DNA of 64,000 bases from Euleptes europaea (GCF_029931775.1 NC_079314.1:74763879-74827878), one strand, 5' to 3'; counted from the stretch's first letter, positions 10,846-23,990 are shown. The notes: generated by a model not told the origin, from the letters alone. Numbers and translations are program-made.

Positions 10846-12663
10846 CTATGCATTATAAGGAAAAGATATAACTAGAGTACTGACAACGCTACCTGTTCCA
10901 TATCTCTAATCACACAACTCGCCTAATAAGCTAGCTTTTTTTCCCCCAGTAGCTTGGCCTAAAGGATTCCAAGGCATTAAGATGAGCAGAGAAAAGATGG
11001 CACAGAATTCCCCAAGGTCAGAGTGCACTGGTTTACTTAACCAAGGTTAACGTTATTAACAACTTGCAAAGCATTGGATCATATGATCTGTTTTTCTTAC
11101 AGCACAGCCTTCCAATGGTTCAAGGAGCCTTCTACCAGTTGACCATATGTCTTCCACTAAAACAAGGTTTCTTGCACTGCTAGAAGGGTCTGCCCTTGGA
11201 AGGTAGAATTGCAATCCAGTTTTGTATATTTGCTGTTGTAAATAAGTCATATCTTACATGAATACCGAAGATCCAGAGTTTACTTTAAATTCAAAAATGA
11301 AAGTACTTTTCTGTCCACTTGGCAAAAAAACAAAAAACAGTAGAATCGCGGCTGTACAGCTTCCGCTAAATCCAGGATGGAGAGTTGGATGTATATTTCT
11401 AGGAAATCTGGTTGTAAACTCAACCCAACAGTACAATCTGATTTTGAAACGGTTCCCTCATGTAAGACATATGATGGGACAAGTCTCGGTTTAGCCTAGC
11501 TGATGTACATTTGGTGTCCTGTGTCAAAGCTGCATGCAGCCTTACCACTTACATTGTTGTTCTCCTTAGAGACACTCTTTCGGAGGATTATATGCAATTG
11601 CTATACTTTCACATGCTCTCCTAATTCTCTGAGTGCCTAAGAGTGTTTTCTCTCTGGGTGGCTCTCACAATATTTGAGGATATTCAGGGAGAAAATATTT
11701 GAGACAATAAAGAGCAGAGACCCAAGCAGAAGACTTATGAGGGATGTTGCAAGAGCAGCAGCACAGTCCCTGAAAAATGCTCCAGTGATTTGGAAATGCC
11801 CTTGAAATGTCTCAGGCAATAAAATGCTGGCAACAATATTTGACTGGACAGATGATTTTTGTTGTTGTGCTCAATGCGCTTGCAGTTTGTCATCCTCAAG
11901 GAATTTGGGTAGGAAAGGGCTCTCAACCGATTAGTAAGCCATAAAAAACTGCCTGTCCCTGACCTTTCCATTTTTTCACAGTCCTAAATTCAAAACAGGA
12001 AAGAATTCAAGCTAAAGGCATTAGTACCGAAACTCCTGTGCAATCTCTTATTGGAATAAATGGGATGTGTGTACTCTTGGGCGGTTCCCACTCACTTAGA
12101 AGGAGCATGTGCAATAAGGACCCTTGTTAATTAACCATTGAAAATGTAAGCTTTAAAAATTTAAGTCTTCTTTCCCAAAATTTCCCTCTCCAGTAAAACA
12201 TTTCCCTTCTCTATAATAAAGTTTAATTTTCTTCAAAATATGTATAAATTATTTTATGGAGGAAGGTTTGGACGATGGATTCATTTGAATGTATGGATTC
12301 ATTGGATTCATTAGGCACCCTAAAACCTCTGTAATAATTTTTGAAGGCTGTTCAACACCTTTTCTGGTAACGGTCTTTAACGTGGACCCAGAAATACTGC
12401 GGATTACACCTTCTTAAAGCTGGGCAGGCTTCTGGTGGTTTAAAGGTGAAAACGGATCTTAACAATCATCTGATGGGCAGGATCCATCACTCATCTTCCA
12501 AACTCGTAAAGCCTCTCTAGGCCTCCTTGCTCTTGAACCTCAGTTGGGCTAGTCACTGAGGTTGTGCCTTGCTGCTTCTGACATTGTCCTCAACTCATTT
12601 AATGTTCCAGACATATTCTGATTGTTTGTGTAGGATATAATCCCTTCCAATAGTTGTTTTGAG

Positions 12664-12666
<3 letters not shown>
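10846..12666. other. no gene seen
   Basis: Unique-looking intergenic sequence. Several open frames of 60-78 codons lack any recognisable domain. Confidence 0.6.

Positions 12667-12703
<37 letters not shown>
12667..12703. repeat. (AC)n microsatellite
   Basis: About 18 AC units. Confidence 0.98.
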
Positions 12704-12706
<3 letters not shown>

Positions 12707-12754
12707 TCACGGACCATTCTTCCCCCCCCCTGTACATCTACAGATTTATTTATT

Positions 12755-12968
12755 TTTTTGCCATCAAGCTACAGCTGACTTCTAGCAACCCTGTAGGGTT
12801 TTCAAGGCAAGAGACTTCAGAGGTGGTTTGCCATTGCCTGGGTCTGCCTCACGACCCTGGTATTCCTTGGAGGTCTCCCATCCAAATACTTACCAGAGCT
12901 GACCATGCTTAGCTTCTAAGATCTGATGGGATCAGGCTAGACAGGGCCTATCCAGGTCAGGGGCATCT
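12755..12968 (-). mobile_element. 5S-rRNA-derived SINE
   Basis: On the minus strand the 5S-like head holds AAGCTAAGCATGGTCAGCTC and GTATTTGGATGGGAGACC. The body contains GGCAAACCACCTCTGAAG and a tail resembling GTCAGCTGTAGCTTGATGGC. Confidence 0.85.
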
Positions 12969-13054
12969 ATAGAATACACAGTTTAATTTCAGCCCTGAAC
13001 CAGCTCTGTGTGCATAGCATCTTAGTATTCGATCTACAAGAACGAGGATATTCA

Positions 13055-13286
13055 ATATATTCTGGAGAACTGGATTTGTTTTCCCTCTCCTACACATGAA
13101 GCCAGCTGGGTGGCCTTGGGCTAGTCACACACTCTCAGCCCCACCAACCTCATCGGGTGTCTATTGTGGGGAGGGGAAGGGAAGGTGATTGTAAGCTGAT
13201 TTGATTCTTCCTTAAGTGGTAGAGAAAGTCAGCATATAAAAACCAATTCTTCTTCTCCTCCTCCTCCTCCTCCTCCTCCTCCTCCG
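13055..13286 (+). mobile_element. CORE-SINE, 5' truncated, with (TCC)n tail
   Basis: It starts within the second CTCC-ACATGAAGCC segment and includes the CORE TGGCCTTGGGCTAGTCAC. It ends in CATATAAAAACCAATTC followed by about ten CTC/TCC units. Confidence 0.8.
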
Positions 13287-13367
13287 GGTATATTTACTGG
13301 TAGTCAAAGTATAATTTTACACTGAATACCCTCCTCATGCCATCTTCTTGCATTTATTATGCCTTCT

Positions 13368-13455
13368 AATACTGCAGTCCTAAGAACATTTCCTGGAGAT
13401 AAGCCTCATCAACTAATACACAGCTTTCTTTGGAGTATAGCAGTTTAGAATTGCT
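13368..13455. repeat. palindromic CAATCCTA-type repeat, decayed
   Basis: CTGCAGTCCTAAGAACATTT at the left and TATAGCAGTTTAGAATTG at the right fit the same family as 10742-10845. Confidence 0.45.
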
Positions 13456-13594
13456 CCCTAAAATAGCTGACTGAATTCCTTTTAGCCTCCTACATATAAG
13501 TTAGTGGTTTCCAAATATATTCCAAGAATGACTACAAAGAACTATGGCAAAGATCAGTAATATCTGTCAGACTGGAAAAGGTAAGTTAGCTGTG

Positions 13595-13865
13595 TGTGCG
13601 CTCACAGTTTGGACTGGGGTCATGCAGAAATGGGAGAGGAGATTTAACCCATCAACCCCTGCTTGGTTTTGCTAATTGAAACTGGGCTTTTAGCACTTAA
13701 AAGAGGGGCGAGTTTTTAAAGGACATGTCTTTTTTCCTCCTTAATCAATGGGAACAGAAGGGGGAGTCTAATTTCAATCAGCAAAACAGAGCAAGGGCCG
13801 AAGGGTAAAATCTGCTTCACTCTTCCTGCATGGTTCCAGTCTCATTTATGGTTTCACACATGTGC
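13595..13865. mobile_element. MITE-like element with long inverted repeats
   Basis: The left half GAGGAGATTTAACCC...GGTTTTGCTAATTGAAACTG and the right half AGTCTAATTTCAATCAGCAA...GGGTAAAATCTGCTTC are inverted copies of each other over some 60 bases. No coding content. Confidence 0.55.
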
Positions 13866-14582
13866 AATGTACCTTTAGAAATGGACAATGATCTCTGACC
13901 TGTGTCCCTGACCTGTCTCACACCTCCTTGTACCTTAGTGAAGGACCTGCTAGTTGGTCTTATCAGTAATCTGCAATGCCTTTAACTGGTTTTCGTCGCT
14001 GCATCTCATCTTCAATAGACAAATAAGATGAGACATTGAGAGAGTTACATGTTCAGAGTGTCCAAGTACATTGTCTTTGAAAACCGGCACTGGGTAGGAG
14101 TCCAGTTCATATTAGGACCATGCCACAGGGAGCATTTAACTCTTTCTCCTCACAGTGTTTCCTGACCTCAAACTGACCTTTCCATTGATACTTGCTCCTT
14201 TGGGTAAGCCTATATGTTTTCTCCAGTGGACAAATAGTAGCCTGGGAGTAAAGGCTGTTGGAAGGCAAGAAAATGGTGTGTGTGGAAAAACCCTTTTGCA
14301 TTTTGTTCCTGATGCGCATGAGGCCCACATATGGCTGCTATCTACAAAGAAAAAGCACTTGGGAGCCTTAATGCTCAGATGACCTGAAGATCTTCCCCCA
14401 CAATAAGCAAACCCATTACTTGGGAACTGGTTTTCGATGAAAGCCCAATGTTGTTTCTTGTTTTATCACAGTGATATAATTGCCTTCAAAACACCGCTTC
14501 TGCATGATGGGGGGAGGGGACTGGGGGGGGGACTACACACCTCTCCTACAATAAATGCAAACTACAACCATGTGGCCCATTC
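13866..14582. other. no gene seen
   Basis: Unique-looking intergenic sequence. Opposed open frames at 14107-14382 are not supported by any domain. Confidence 0.6.
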
Positions 14583-14758
14583 TAGGGTAGCCAATCTTCA
14601 GGTATTAGCTGGAGATCTCCTGCTATTCACCTAGAGAAAATGGCCACTTTGGCAATTGGACTCTATGACATTGAAGTCCCTCCCCTCCCCAAACCTCACC
14701 CTCCTCAGGCTCCGCCCCCAACATTTCCAGATTTCCCAAACTGGAGCTGCCAACCCTA
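14583..14758 (+). mobile_element. hAT-type short element
   Basis: It runs from TAGGGTAGCC to CCAACCCTA. Flanks GGCCCATT and GGCCTATT differ at one of eight bases. Confidence 0.8.
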
Positions 14759-17700
14759 GGCCTATTCAGATATCATCGTTTCCAGCACCAGTGTCCTCAG
14801 ATGGATATAAAGTGCCAATATGAAAATTAAAAAAAAACAAAAAACATAGACACTACCTCTAAATGTTATATCACAACATAAAGCCGTGGCTATATGGAAG
14901 CAGTTCGTCAGTGTTAGCCGAATGACCTTGGTAATGTATCTGTTGGCCAATGATATGTAGGTGAAACTGGACAATTAAAATGACACACTAATTCGTACTT
15001 TCAAGAAAACTTAATGCCATAAAAATACAGTTGAATAATTTTATTTGCACTTCAAGGATTACAACATCAGTGGCAACATTCTGCCTTCATGACTCATGTC
15101 GAATAACATGCCTGGTCTCACTGCAGCAGTAACACTGACCTCAACAAGAATGCTACATGAAGAAATCAAGGCAATTGCTCAAGAACTACAACAGGACTTG
15201 ATGGGAAGAATCTGGACATAAATAATTAATGCTAGTTTAAATGTGCTAGACTGCTAAAATCTAAAGTTTTGGTTTCAAAAGTAGACACTTTTGTGTATCT
15301 AAACAGAGTTTTGAATATTCATGAATTTCAGTTCTATGGTACTTTCCCTCCTATGCCATACATTACAACAATTATAACAGCAGCTAATTAAATACCTTCT
15401 GAAATAAGTTTTCCATCCCTATGAAAAATTGTGTGGGAGACCAAGTCCAAATTTCAGCATCAAGAACACTAAGGCTGCAATCTTAAAAGGGGGGACAAGC
15501 TCCTTAGGACCTGGCGTGACCTCGCGCCAGAGTCTGTGCCACTTTACCATGGCGCTAAGTGGCACTTATCCCAGCACAAGGGCAAACACACCGGCGCTGG
15601 GGAGCTGCGCTGGCCTCCACCACCATGCCAGCAGGGAATTATAAGAAGGGAAAGCCTGTGCCAGCATGGGGGGTAGTATTCCTGGGGCATTCCCGGGGCA
15701 GAGGTGACATTAGTCAGCTTCCAGACCCCTTTCAGCCCACGAATGACTCTTTCAGCCCAGGAATGATTCTTTTCTATGGTGGATTTTTTTGCCTTTTCCA
15801 TCCCCCCCCCTTATTAGTTTTGTTTAGGCTGGGAACCCTCTTAGGAAGCAGCGCAGCTGTGCCACTCCTGGCCACTGTGTATGCGCTCCCCCCCTCCAGG
15901 AATGGGCTACCCAAAACTTGAACACAATCACAGTAAAAGTCCTTCTCCTTGCAGCCAATTCTGTCACTTCATGTAGTGGTCACTCAAAGCAAAGCCTCTC
16001 TGGCCTGTGTAGATAGCGAAAAGCTCATCTAGGATGAGGTGGTCTGTAAAGTATGTAAAGTCCAGGCTTCAAAGGACTTTCAGGGAAAGGACTTTTAGCA
16101 CCTTAAATTGATAGCAGACATGCTAACACCATGCCACGTTCTGAAACTCTACACACTATCAATGGGTATGAATTGGCCAACCTATTAAAAATACACTGGG
16201 GGGGGGGGGGGGGAGATATCTTAACCAATGTCCAAAATAGATTCACATACTGTAAACGGGTGTGTTTTTAATAAGGAAAACATTGTGCAATCATTTCTAG
16301 AAACTAGCAATTACCATGTTGATAGTTTGCCATCAGCACTGTAGAATGATGCACTGGAAAAGGAATGTGATACTGTTTTCAAAATAGCCCATGACAGTTT
16401 TTCAGATCAGTGTGGTAACACAATGAGTAGTGTCTGCTTGAATAGGTTTGATATATGATTCATGCCAATTACTGAGCAAAATGTCCCTGCCACCATTAAA
16501 AAAAGAAAGGAAAGAATGCCAGTTCTCCTAGAAATGGGCAGGGACTCAGTGCAGAACAAACTGCTGCCCTCAATGGAGACTGAACTAGGTTTGTCATACA
16601 GAATGGAACTGTTACATTGTTGGTTTCTTGGCAAACCCAGACCTCTCTGCTTATGCCAACCTGGATTACTCTGAGATGAGTTTATCCAGGCAGAACCCAG
16701 TCCAGTCAGTGATGGTTTATGGGCACAAATGCTTTATGCACACAATGAATTTTCCCTTTTGCTTTGCCTCCTCTTTTGCTCTTTTGCTCCCATTTGCTCC
16801 CTCTTTTGCTCCCATTTGCTTTGCCTCCTCATTTCAATGGAAGGAACTAAGACTGAGTTCTACACATGAAGATTGTTATTTAATTAGGAAAAAAAATCTT
16901 CTTTGAAATAATGGAGGCCACTGCTGTGTATGCCAGATGCTGTGTTATTTTATAGAAATAAAAATTACTCCTTAAAAAAAAACAAATGTAATATGTGGTT
17001 TCATATAGAAACTGAACCGTGTCACTTTAAATTCACACTGTAGTGAAAGACCGCAATGGGCTCATCCTTCACAGATGTAAATGCTGACCATGCCAACGAT
17101 AAGACCTTTGTCAGAGAGATTGTCTCCAGGCTGTCCGGGCATGAGTTTTAAGTCCTTGTTTCCATTCTCTATGGTTTTGTACATCTGTTTGATAATAGCA
17201 AGTTGGGGTCATTAATCCCTTAGAAGGTAATGACTGTGTTCAAATTCAGTGTCTTTAAAAAAATGTAACAAGCTTGGCCTCCAATCACTGGGGTGCAGTC
17301 GATCCTACTGGGAAAAGATATGGTAATGTTTCTTAGGAACTGTGGATTTCCCCTTTCATGGGTTTGATCAAGCAGCCCCATCAAGGCTTGGGGAAAGTGA
17401 CCTCTTCAGCTGAAGGGAGTCTGTGTGTGTTTCTGGGTGTGTGTGTGAACAGCAGTTTCAGATGCTGGAAGACAGAGATGGAAAGCAGACAGACTCAGTT
17501 TAGAGTTGATTAAAGGATCTGGGGATTGCAGGAGCTCTTTCTGGGGATCTGATATGGGAGAACAATTCTGCTGCCCTGAGCAGTGCCTCTGTACCTCCTC
17601 CTGTGTTCTACCTACTTAATTTGTAAATAGGGCAAATAGTATAAAAATGTCAAAGGTCTCCAGGGCTCTTTTCTCCAAAGGGAACGAAACCAGGCAAGTG

Positions 17701-18093
17701 CTATCCCCTGGAACTTCTCACTGCTCGGAGAAGTTGGTTGTGCATACTAATACTTTATAAAACACTGTGAAATGATCCCAGAAGAATCACCATTTGGATG
17801 GTGACAGGTCAACAAGCTCATTTGTCCCTGATCTGGGGGTGGGGGGGACTTGGCAGGGGCATAAATCAGTGCCATCCACTTATTGCTGCAGTCTGGTTTA
17901 GGCTCAGGGCAGGGCATGGAAGGCTCCACTATTCTTTTGAATCCCGTCATCCAACAAGTAATTATTTTGAAATGGATGCCTACATACCTGCTTGAACATT
18001 CCCTGGCTGGCTAAAAGATAGCACACATATGCTGTATCTGTTGGCCTGCTGCATTTTGGGCAGGTTGGGGAGACTGGCAACTCAGCTTGAAAC
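14759..18093. other. intergenic; a GC-rich repeat-like block at 15465-15905, otherwise no gene seen
   Basis: Bases 15465-15905 are GC-richer, start AAGGCTGCAATCTTAA and may be an unnamed interspersed repeat. A G-run lies at 16199-16212. Bases 17040-17240 look unique and orderly but hold no open frame. Confidence 0.5.
16757..16830. repeat. TTTTGCTCC minisatellite
   Basis: About six imperfect units of TTTTGCTCC / CATTTGCTCC / TTTGCCTCC. Confidence 0.8.
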
Positions 18094-18298
18094 TAGGGTT
18101 GCCAACCATCAGGTGGGACCTGAAGACCTCCTGGAATTATAACTGATATCTAGACTATGTAGATCAGTTTTCCTGGAGAAAATGGCTGCTCTGGACTCTA
18201 TAGCATTATACCCTGCTGAGGTCCGTCCCCTACCCAAACCCTGATGTCCAGGCTGTCCAAATCTCCAGGAATTTCCCAACCCAGAGGTGACAACCCTA
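18094..18298 (+). mobile_element. hAT-type short element with perfect 8 bp flanks
   Basis: It runs from TAGGGTTGCCAACC to GACAACCCTA. CTTGAAAC is found at 18086-18093 and again at 18299-18306. It belongs to the subfamily with GGTGGGACCTGAAG in the left half. Confidence 0.88.
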
Positions 18299-19746
18299 CT
18301 TGAAACCCATCTACACATATCCAACTTATAGTAACAAAATAGAAATAAAATACCATTTCTGTCCTCAGTCATCCACACACAGAGACTGTGTTTGTATGTG
18401 CGATCCACACATGCATGGAATAAAAGCAGAAAGGAGTAGTACACTTGCTGCTAAGCCCACAATTTCCATGCTCTCAGCAGAAAGTGCACATGGTCTCTGC
18501 CATGGTACTGAAAACCTTGCAAAAAGCAATGGGGGGAAAGCAAGGTCTCCAGTTGGAGAGCCTGCCAGGGGTACTGACTAATGAAGTTCGGAAATAGGGT
18601 ACAGGTTCTCCACTTTAACCATAGGCGATGACAGACCTCTGGAGAGGCAGCATATACTTTCTCTAAAAAAATTAAAAGTTGTTATTGTATACCAAAATTG
18701 GCCCAGACTACTGCCCATTAGTTGAGCTGAATCAGTTCCCTATAATCTGAAGAATACTTTGAGCCTTAGCGTCTATTCTTTATCCCACCTATGCCCAGTA
18801 CCTGCCTCCCAGCATATGTAAGCAAAGCATTTGCCTGTCTTTCCTGCAAGCATGCTGTGTATTACAGGAACTCTGTGTTTGTGAGTGAATCCTTTTTGCC
18901 TCCCTTTCAAACAGCAGGTGTATGAATGTTCCTCTTCAGCCTAACCTTCTGGATGGAAGATAGCCATGTCAATTATAGTACCTGTTGAGACACTCTCCCC
19001 TGTTGTCCCTCCGGCTCCCCCCCACCATTTTATGCAACAGTGAAAAACAACCAATAAAATACCAAAATAATAGTAATTTCTGAAAATTTCTGGAGATTAC
19101 TGATTATCATTATTTTAGTAATTGGTTTAATTATATTAAAGAATAGAAGATGTTGAATGCACATTCTCTAGTTTGGTAGTAGCTCTGTCGCCATCTTTTT
19201 TGGAATCCAGATCTTACACATGCAATTCAATCAATGGCAGAGCGACTGAAATAAATAATGTATGCATAAAATATTAATAATTGTTATATGAACCATACGT
19301 TGTCTTAACAGTTGGGACTTTATCCTGAATGCGGGTTTGTCTAGTTAATGGTCCTGCTGAAGCCAGCAGCACTCCGGTGCAGCAGGTGGGAAGGATTTGG
19401 CGGTGCACAAGGAAATCCTTGTCCATTCTGCCAGAATTCCTCAGCAATTTCTATGGTTGCAGCTCATTAAATATTCTCAAGTCGTAACATAATGGATAGG
19501 TTAATTAGCATGTCCCGGAATGAACAGGCCAGCTGTCCATTTTCGGAAATGTGAGATCCCTTGGGAAACCTTATAGAAAGGTCTGATTTTTCTTCCAGGA
19601 ACAAATATATATTCTCTTTCTATCCACTGGATTGCAATTCATTTCAGCAAATGAATCTTTGCAAGAGATTTCAGTTCTTAGCTCCCCGGTTATCAATTTA
19701 GCATTGTCCTCTCAGACTCTGAAATGTAGATTCTGAATTGATGATT
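18299..19746. other. no gene seen
   Basis: Repeat-poor intergenic sequence. The AT-rich part 19030-19330 and the following 400 bases are candidates for conserved non-coding DNA but nothing here proves it. Confidence 0.5.
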
Positions 19747-19956
19747 GAGGGTTGCCATCCTCCAGGTGGGTCTTGGAGCTCCCCTGGAATTACAACTGAT
19801 CTTCAGTGCTTAGTTCCCATGGAGGAAACAGCAGCTTCAGAGGGTAGACTCTATGGAATCCCATCCCCACTAGCTCCCTCCCCTCCTCAAACTCTGCCCT
19901 CTCTAAGCATTGCCCCCAAATCTCTGTCATTTCCCAAGCCGGAACTGGCAACCCTA
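19747..19956 (+). mobile_element. hAT-type short element
   Basis: Ends are GAGGGTTGCC and GGCAACCCTA, with CTCCAGGTGGGTCTTGGAGC in the left half. The 8 bp flanks are no longer clear. Confidence 0.75.
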
Positions 19957-20422
19957 TTTAACTGAGCATTCTTAAATGTTTATGTATAACTATGCAAAGG
20001 TTTGTACTTCACGCAGAGATCCTAATTCACTAACATGCTGTAAAATCTGCTCTCATAGTAAGAACCTGTCCCTGTTCCCTTTTCTATTCCCTTTATGCTA
20101 CATTCATATCCTCTGCAACAGCTTGTCCTGCACTGACTTTGGAAATAAGAACTAACATCATCCATTTTTCTTATGGTTAAGGAAGTCTAATAGAACATAT
20201 AATCTTAGACCTGGACTGAAAATGGCTGAAACTCAAAATATATTCAGCATTTACTACATGGACAAGCAGTTATGGAGAATGCAAGGAAGGCAGTGATCTG
20301 AAATTTGGGGGCCCTGCCTGCACATTGCACATATTTACACCTGTACAACATGCACCCATTCACCCTTCAGGCTTCAGCTTCTAGGAATCTGGGGAAAAGG
20401 CCTGAAACCTCAAGATTTCTAG

Positions 20423-20629
20423 TCAGGGTTGCCTGGTCTGGGTTAGGAAATCCCTGGAGATTTGGGGTGGAGCCCAGGGAGGGCAGGTTATGAGGAGGGG
20501 ACGGACCTCTGCAGGGTTTAATGCCTTAGAGTCCATCCTCCAAAGCCACTCTTAACTTCAGAGGAAATGTCTGGAGATCAGTTGTAATTCTGAGAGATCT
20601 CCAGGCCCCACCTCGAGGTTGGCAACCTA
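20423..20629 (-). mobile_element. hAT-type short element with 8 bp flanks
   Basis: TCAGGGTTGCC starts and GGCAACCTA ends the copy. Flanks ATTTCTAG (20415-20422) and ATTTCTAA (20630-20637) match at seven of eight bases. Confidence 0.82.
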
Positions 20630-20637
20630 ATTTCTAA

Positions 20638-22330
20638 TATGTGTGTAACTGCTAGTGCACTAACAGTGTAACTCTCATGTGTAGCTAGTGCACATTAACA
20701 GCATTTAAAAAACATTTCCATTCCCCGACATTTCTTCAATCTGCAAAATACTGACAGTGCTTTATTAGGGACAGACAACAGAAAATTGTCCCTGCTGAAT
20801 AGGGACAGAATATATGACACATATGAGAAATTTTAACTGCTGTCCTGTTTTCATTGCCTTTTCCTTCCTTTCTCCTCGGAAACCTCAAGTGCTCCATTTT
20901 TCAATGCATGACACAGCTGTCTCAGCTAGCAGGGATTCATATGATTAAAAAAAATAGCTGTCTACCCAACAGGTGTTCTCTCCCAGCCCAAAGCACTGCT
21001 GTTTTCTCAGTGCAAGGAAACAATACATTGCCAAAGCAGGCCCAGCAAATAAAAGCAGGGAGAAATGGCTGGGGAGTCATAAGCATTTCTCTCAACAGAC
21101 ACTTATTTGCTGTAACTGGTTGCATTCCTGGAGACTATCTGGGAAAGTCTTTGTTTATAACGTATGTTTGTACCATAGTAGAATACTTAATAATAGACTT
21201 AACATTTGTTTAGGGCATGTGAGATGCAAAGCAGTGCTTTGTAAACGTTGATTTTGTTGATTTGAAATTAAGGTTTATGCTGTCGGAAGCACGATATACG
21301 TTTTTAGAAATAAGAAATGAAATATCTGTCATTCACAGCAGTCCTGCGAGGCAAAACATTAAGAGAGCAATCCTAAGCAGGTCTACTCAGAATCCTACCC
21401 AGGACTACTCAGTGGAGCTTACTCCCAAGGAAGTATCCTTAGGATCGCACTGTAAGTTTCTTAGTTTACTGGTAGGAACTGAGACAGACATTTGCCTAAA
21501 GTTCATTTTCTCTCGTCCTACTGTTGACCTACCCCCACTAACCCTGTTCACATATACATCCTGCATGGACATCAGTTTGTAAGAAAGCGCCAATGCACGT
21601 TCCCTTTGCAACTGAAACTAGGGACCAGTCCCTGGATACACATGAGGTTTTACTCACTTATTGTTTTGGTCAAACGACCGTAAAATAAATGATTGATTGA
21701 TTGATACTCACACGTTCAGGTGTACCTGTGTTGAATGTAACATGAGAATTCCTCAACTCAATTGTGTGTGCATTCATTGTAACATGTGTACAGGGCTACT
21801 GTAACTAGTTAAACAGCAAAAACCCAAAGACACCTGGGACCAAGTTCCATCTTGCTGAATCACTCCCCATATGCTCATTACCCTGCACTTGCTAGAGAGC
21901 AGATAGACTACAGGGCAGCTTTGCAAAGACTATTTCTCAATGATAATATATTAGAGACTCATGATGTTTTTGTAATATCTTTTCATTTGTGCAGGTAAAG
22001 TCCAGAAGGCATGAAAAGATAGGTAAGCTGATGAGTCCCAAAGATCTGAAAATATGGTTCTGCTAGCCAAAAACCTGTTAGTAACCTTTCCCAACCAGTC
22101 CCCAAACCCAGGCTTCTCCCATTCCGACTACCTCTCTAATTCATCGCTGCCCAAACTGTTTCTTTTGAGCTTCTTCTGGCAGGCAGGTGTAGCTTCAGGT
22201 ATCGTCCACAATGGATTTTGATATAAACATTATCCTACTGAGTCATTAAGGAGCCATTATCTAGCATGGTAAAATGAACTTAAGAAGAGGAGCTGCCCTT
22301 CACTTTCTCTCAGAATCGTGAGGCATATGA
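20638..22330. other. no gene seen apart from a short palindromic repeat
   Basis: Intergenic. Open frames at 20854-21251 overlap on both strands and have no recognisable domain. Confidence 0.55.
21360..21456. repeat. palindromic CAATCCTA repeat
   Basis: AGCAATCCTAAGCAGGTCTA at the left and ATCCTTAGGATCGCACTG at the right are inverted matches around ACTCAGTGGAGCTTACTCCC. Confidence 0.7.
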
Positions 22331-23060
22331 GAAGAGATTTTTTAAAAAAAAAAGATTTTTATTTTTTATAAATATAAACAGAACATACAAGAAAACAAAA
22401 ATTAAAAGCCATATCACGACAGCAGTTGCAATTAAATCATTATACTAGAAGAAAAAGAAAAAGAAAGACCATAACAACAATGATATAATGAAAAATGTGC
22501 AATAAAAGACAATAGCAATTATGAGCAGTAAATAGTAAAGTAATAATGACCATTAAACAATAATTATCCTAATATTCTTAGCATGTCATTAGACACTTTC
22601 CCAAACATTGAAAATTAAGATCATGATGGGTAGCCGTGTTAGTCTGTCAATAGCAGTAGAAAAGAGCAAGAGTCTAGTAGCACCTTAAAGACTAACACAA
22701 TTTCTGGCAGGGTATCAGCTTTCGTGAGCCACACATGAAAGCTCATACCCTGTCAGAAATTTTGTTGATCTTTAAGGTGCTACTAGACTCTATCTTCTAC
22801 TACTATTGAAAATTAAGTCCCTCCCTCCTTTTGGTACATTTTCAATACAATACATCAATAGGATTTTTCTTAGTTCATAAGTATCATTTCAACAATCTCC
22901 TTTCTGCTCCTCATTTTTTATGAATAATATAAATAATATGCTTTCCGTTTGTCTTGAAACCCTTTAATTGGTCTTTTATTCATATAATTTGTCAATTTTA
23001 CCATTACTGCATATTCAGCTAGTTTGCTCTCCCAGTCCTCTCTGCACGGGCACTCGAGAA
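22330..23060 (-). mobile_element. L1 LINE 3' end
   Basis: Read on the minus strand, 22880-23060 encodes DDWESKLAEYAVMVKLTNY and NKRPIKGFQDKRKAYYLYY, then a stop, like the C-terminus of L1 ORF2. The left end has the T-rich complement of a poly(A) tail. It is interrupted by the fold-back insertion at 22620-22804. Confidence 0.7.
22620..22804. mobile_element. Penelope-like fold-back element with 13 bp target duplication
   Basis: Inverted arms: CAGGGTATCAGCTTTCGTGA and TGAAAGCTCATACCCTG, extending outward to AGAGTCTAGTAGCACCTT-type ends. The perfect 13 bp repeat ATTGAAAATTAAG lies at 22607-22619 and 22805-22817. The host is an L1 remnant. Confidence 0.75.
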
Positions 23061-23132
23061 GAGATTCTCAATGAGACAGATTCTAGCCTGTTGTGGCTAG
23101 ATAATACTAGCTTGTGGCCAGTACTTGTGGCT

Positions 23133-23640
23133 AATAATAATAATAATAATAATTTATTGGACTTTTGGGCTACTCTATCCAGCAAGCTGGCTCAGAGCGG
23201 CTTACAACATTATTATACAGTTAACAAACAATACAATATAACATCAGTTAAAATCAACAGCATGGTTCATTTCTAATATCCCAGCAGTAAATAAGAAGAG
23301 GGGGAGGAAAAGAAGGGAGGCCAGCAAGATGGAAAACCATTGCTGTCCTCAACCACATGCATGGTGGAACAACTCTGTTTTGCAGGCCCTGAGGAAATTA
23401 TTTAAGTCCAGCAGGGCCCTGATCTAACTTGGGAGAGTTTTCCACCAGGTTGGGGCCAGAGCTGAGAAGGCCCTGGTTAAGGACAGCCCGGTGTCTTTCG
23501 GGCCAGGGATCACCAGCAGATTTTCCCTAGCAGAGCACAGAGCTCTTTGGGGGACACAACAGGAGAGACGCTTCCGCAGATACAATGGTCCCAGACCATT
23601 AAGGGCTTTAAAAGTCATTAGTAAACCTTAAACCTGATTC
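23133..23640 (-). mobile_element. L2-clade LINE 3' end with (AAT)n tail
   Basis: On the minus strand it encodes MTFKALNGLGPLYLRKRL and AFSALAPTWWKTLPS, typical of the end of L2/CR1-group reverse transcriptase proteins. A 3' UTR and a (AAT)n tail (23133-23153 on plus) follow. Confidence 0.75.
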
Positions 23641-23649
23641 GGTCTTCAA

Positions 23650-23990
23650 GAAGAAGTGGGATTTGCTTCAGAAGAAGAAGGAGAGTTGGTTTTTATATGC
23701 CGACTTTCTCTACCACTTATGAAAGACTCAAACCGGCTTAGAATCACTTTCTCTTCCCCTCCTCCCAACAGACACCCTGTGAGATAGAAGGGGCTGAGAA
23801 AGCTGTTAATAGAGCTGTGACTAGCCAAGGTCACCCAGCTGGCTTCATGTGGAGGAGTGGGGAAACAAATCCAGTTCACCAGATTAGTCTCTGCGGCTCA
23901 TGTGGAGGAGTGGGGAATCAAACCTGGTTCTCCAGATCAGAGTCCACTGCTCCAAACCACCGCTCTTAACCACTACACCACACAGGTTCA
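23650..23990 (-). mobile_element. full-length tRNA-derived CORE-SINE
   Basis: On the minus strand the order is CCTGTGTGGTGTAGTGGTTA (A box), GGTTTGATTCCCCACTCC (B box), a repeated CTCCACATG segment, the CORE GGTGACCTTGGCTAGTCAC, and the CGGCATATAAAAACCAACTC tail ending in CTTCTTCTTCT. Confidence 0.85.

Noticed and set aside
23940-23990. tRNA gene
   Set aside because: The A and B boxes belong to a SINE head; there is no cloverleaf-competent tRNA.
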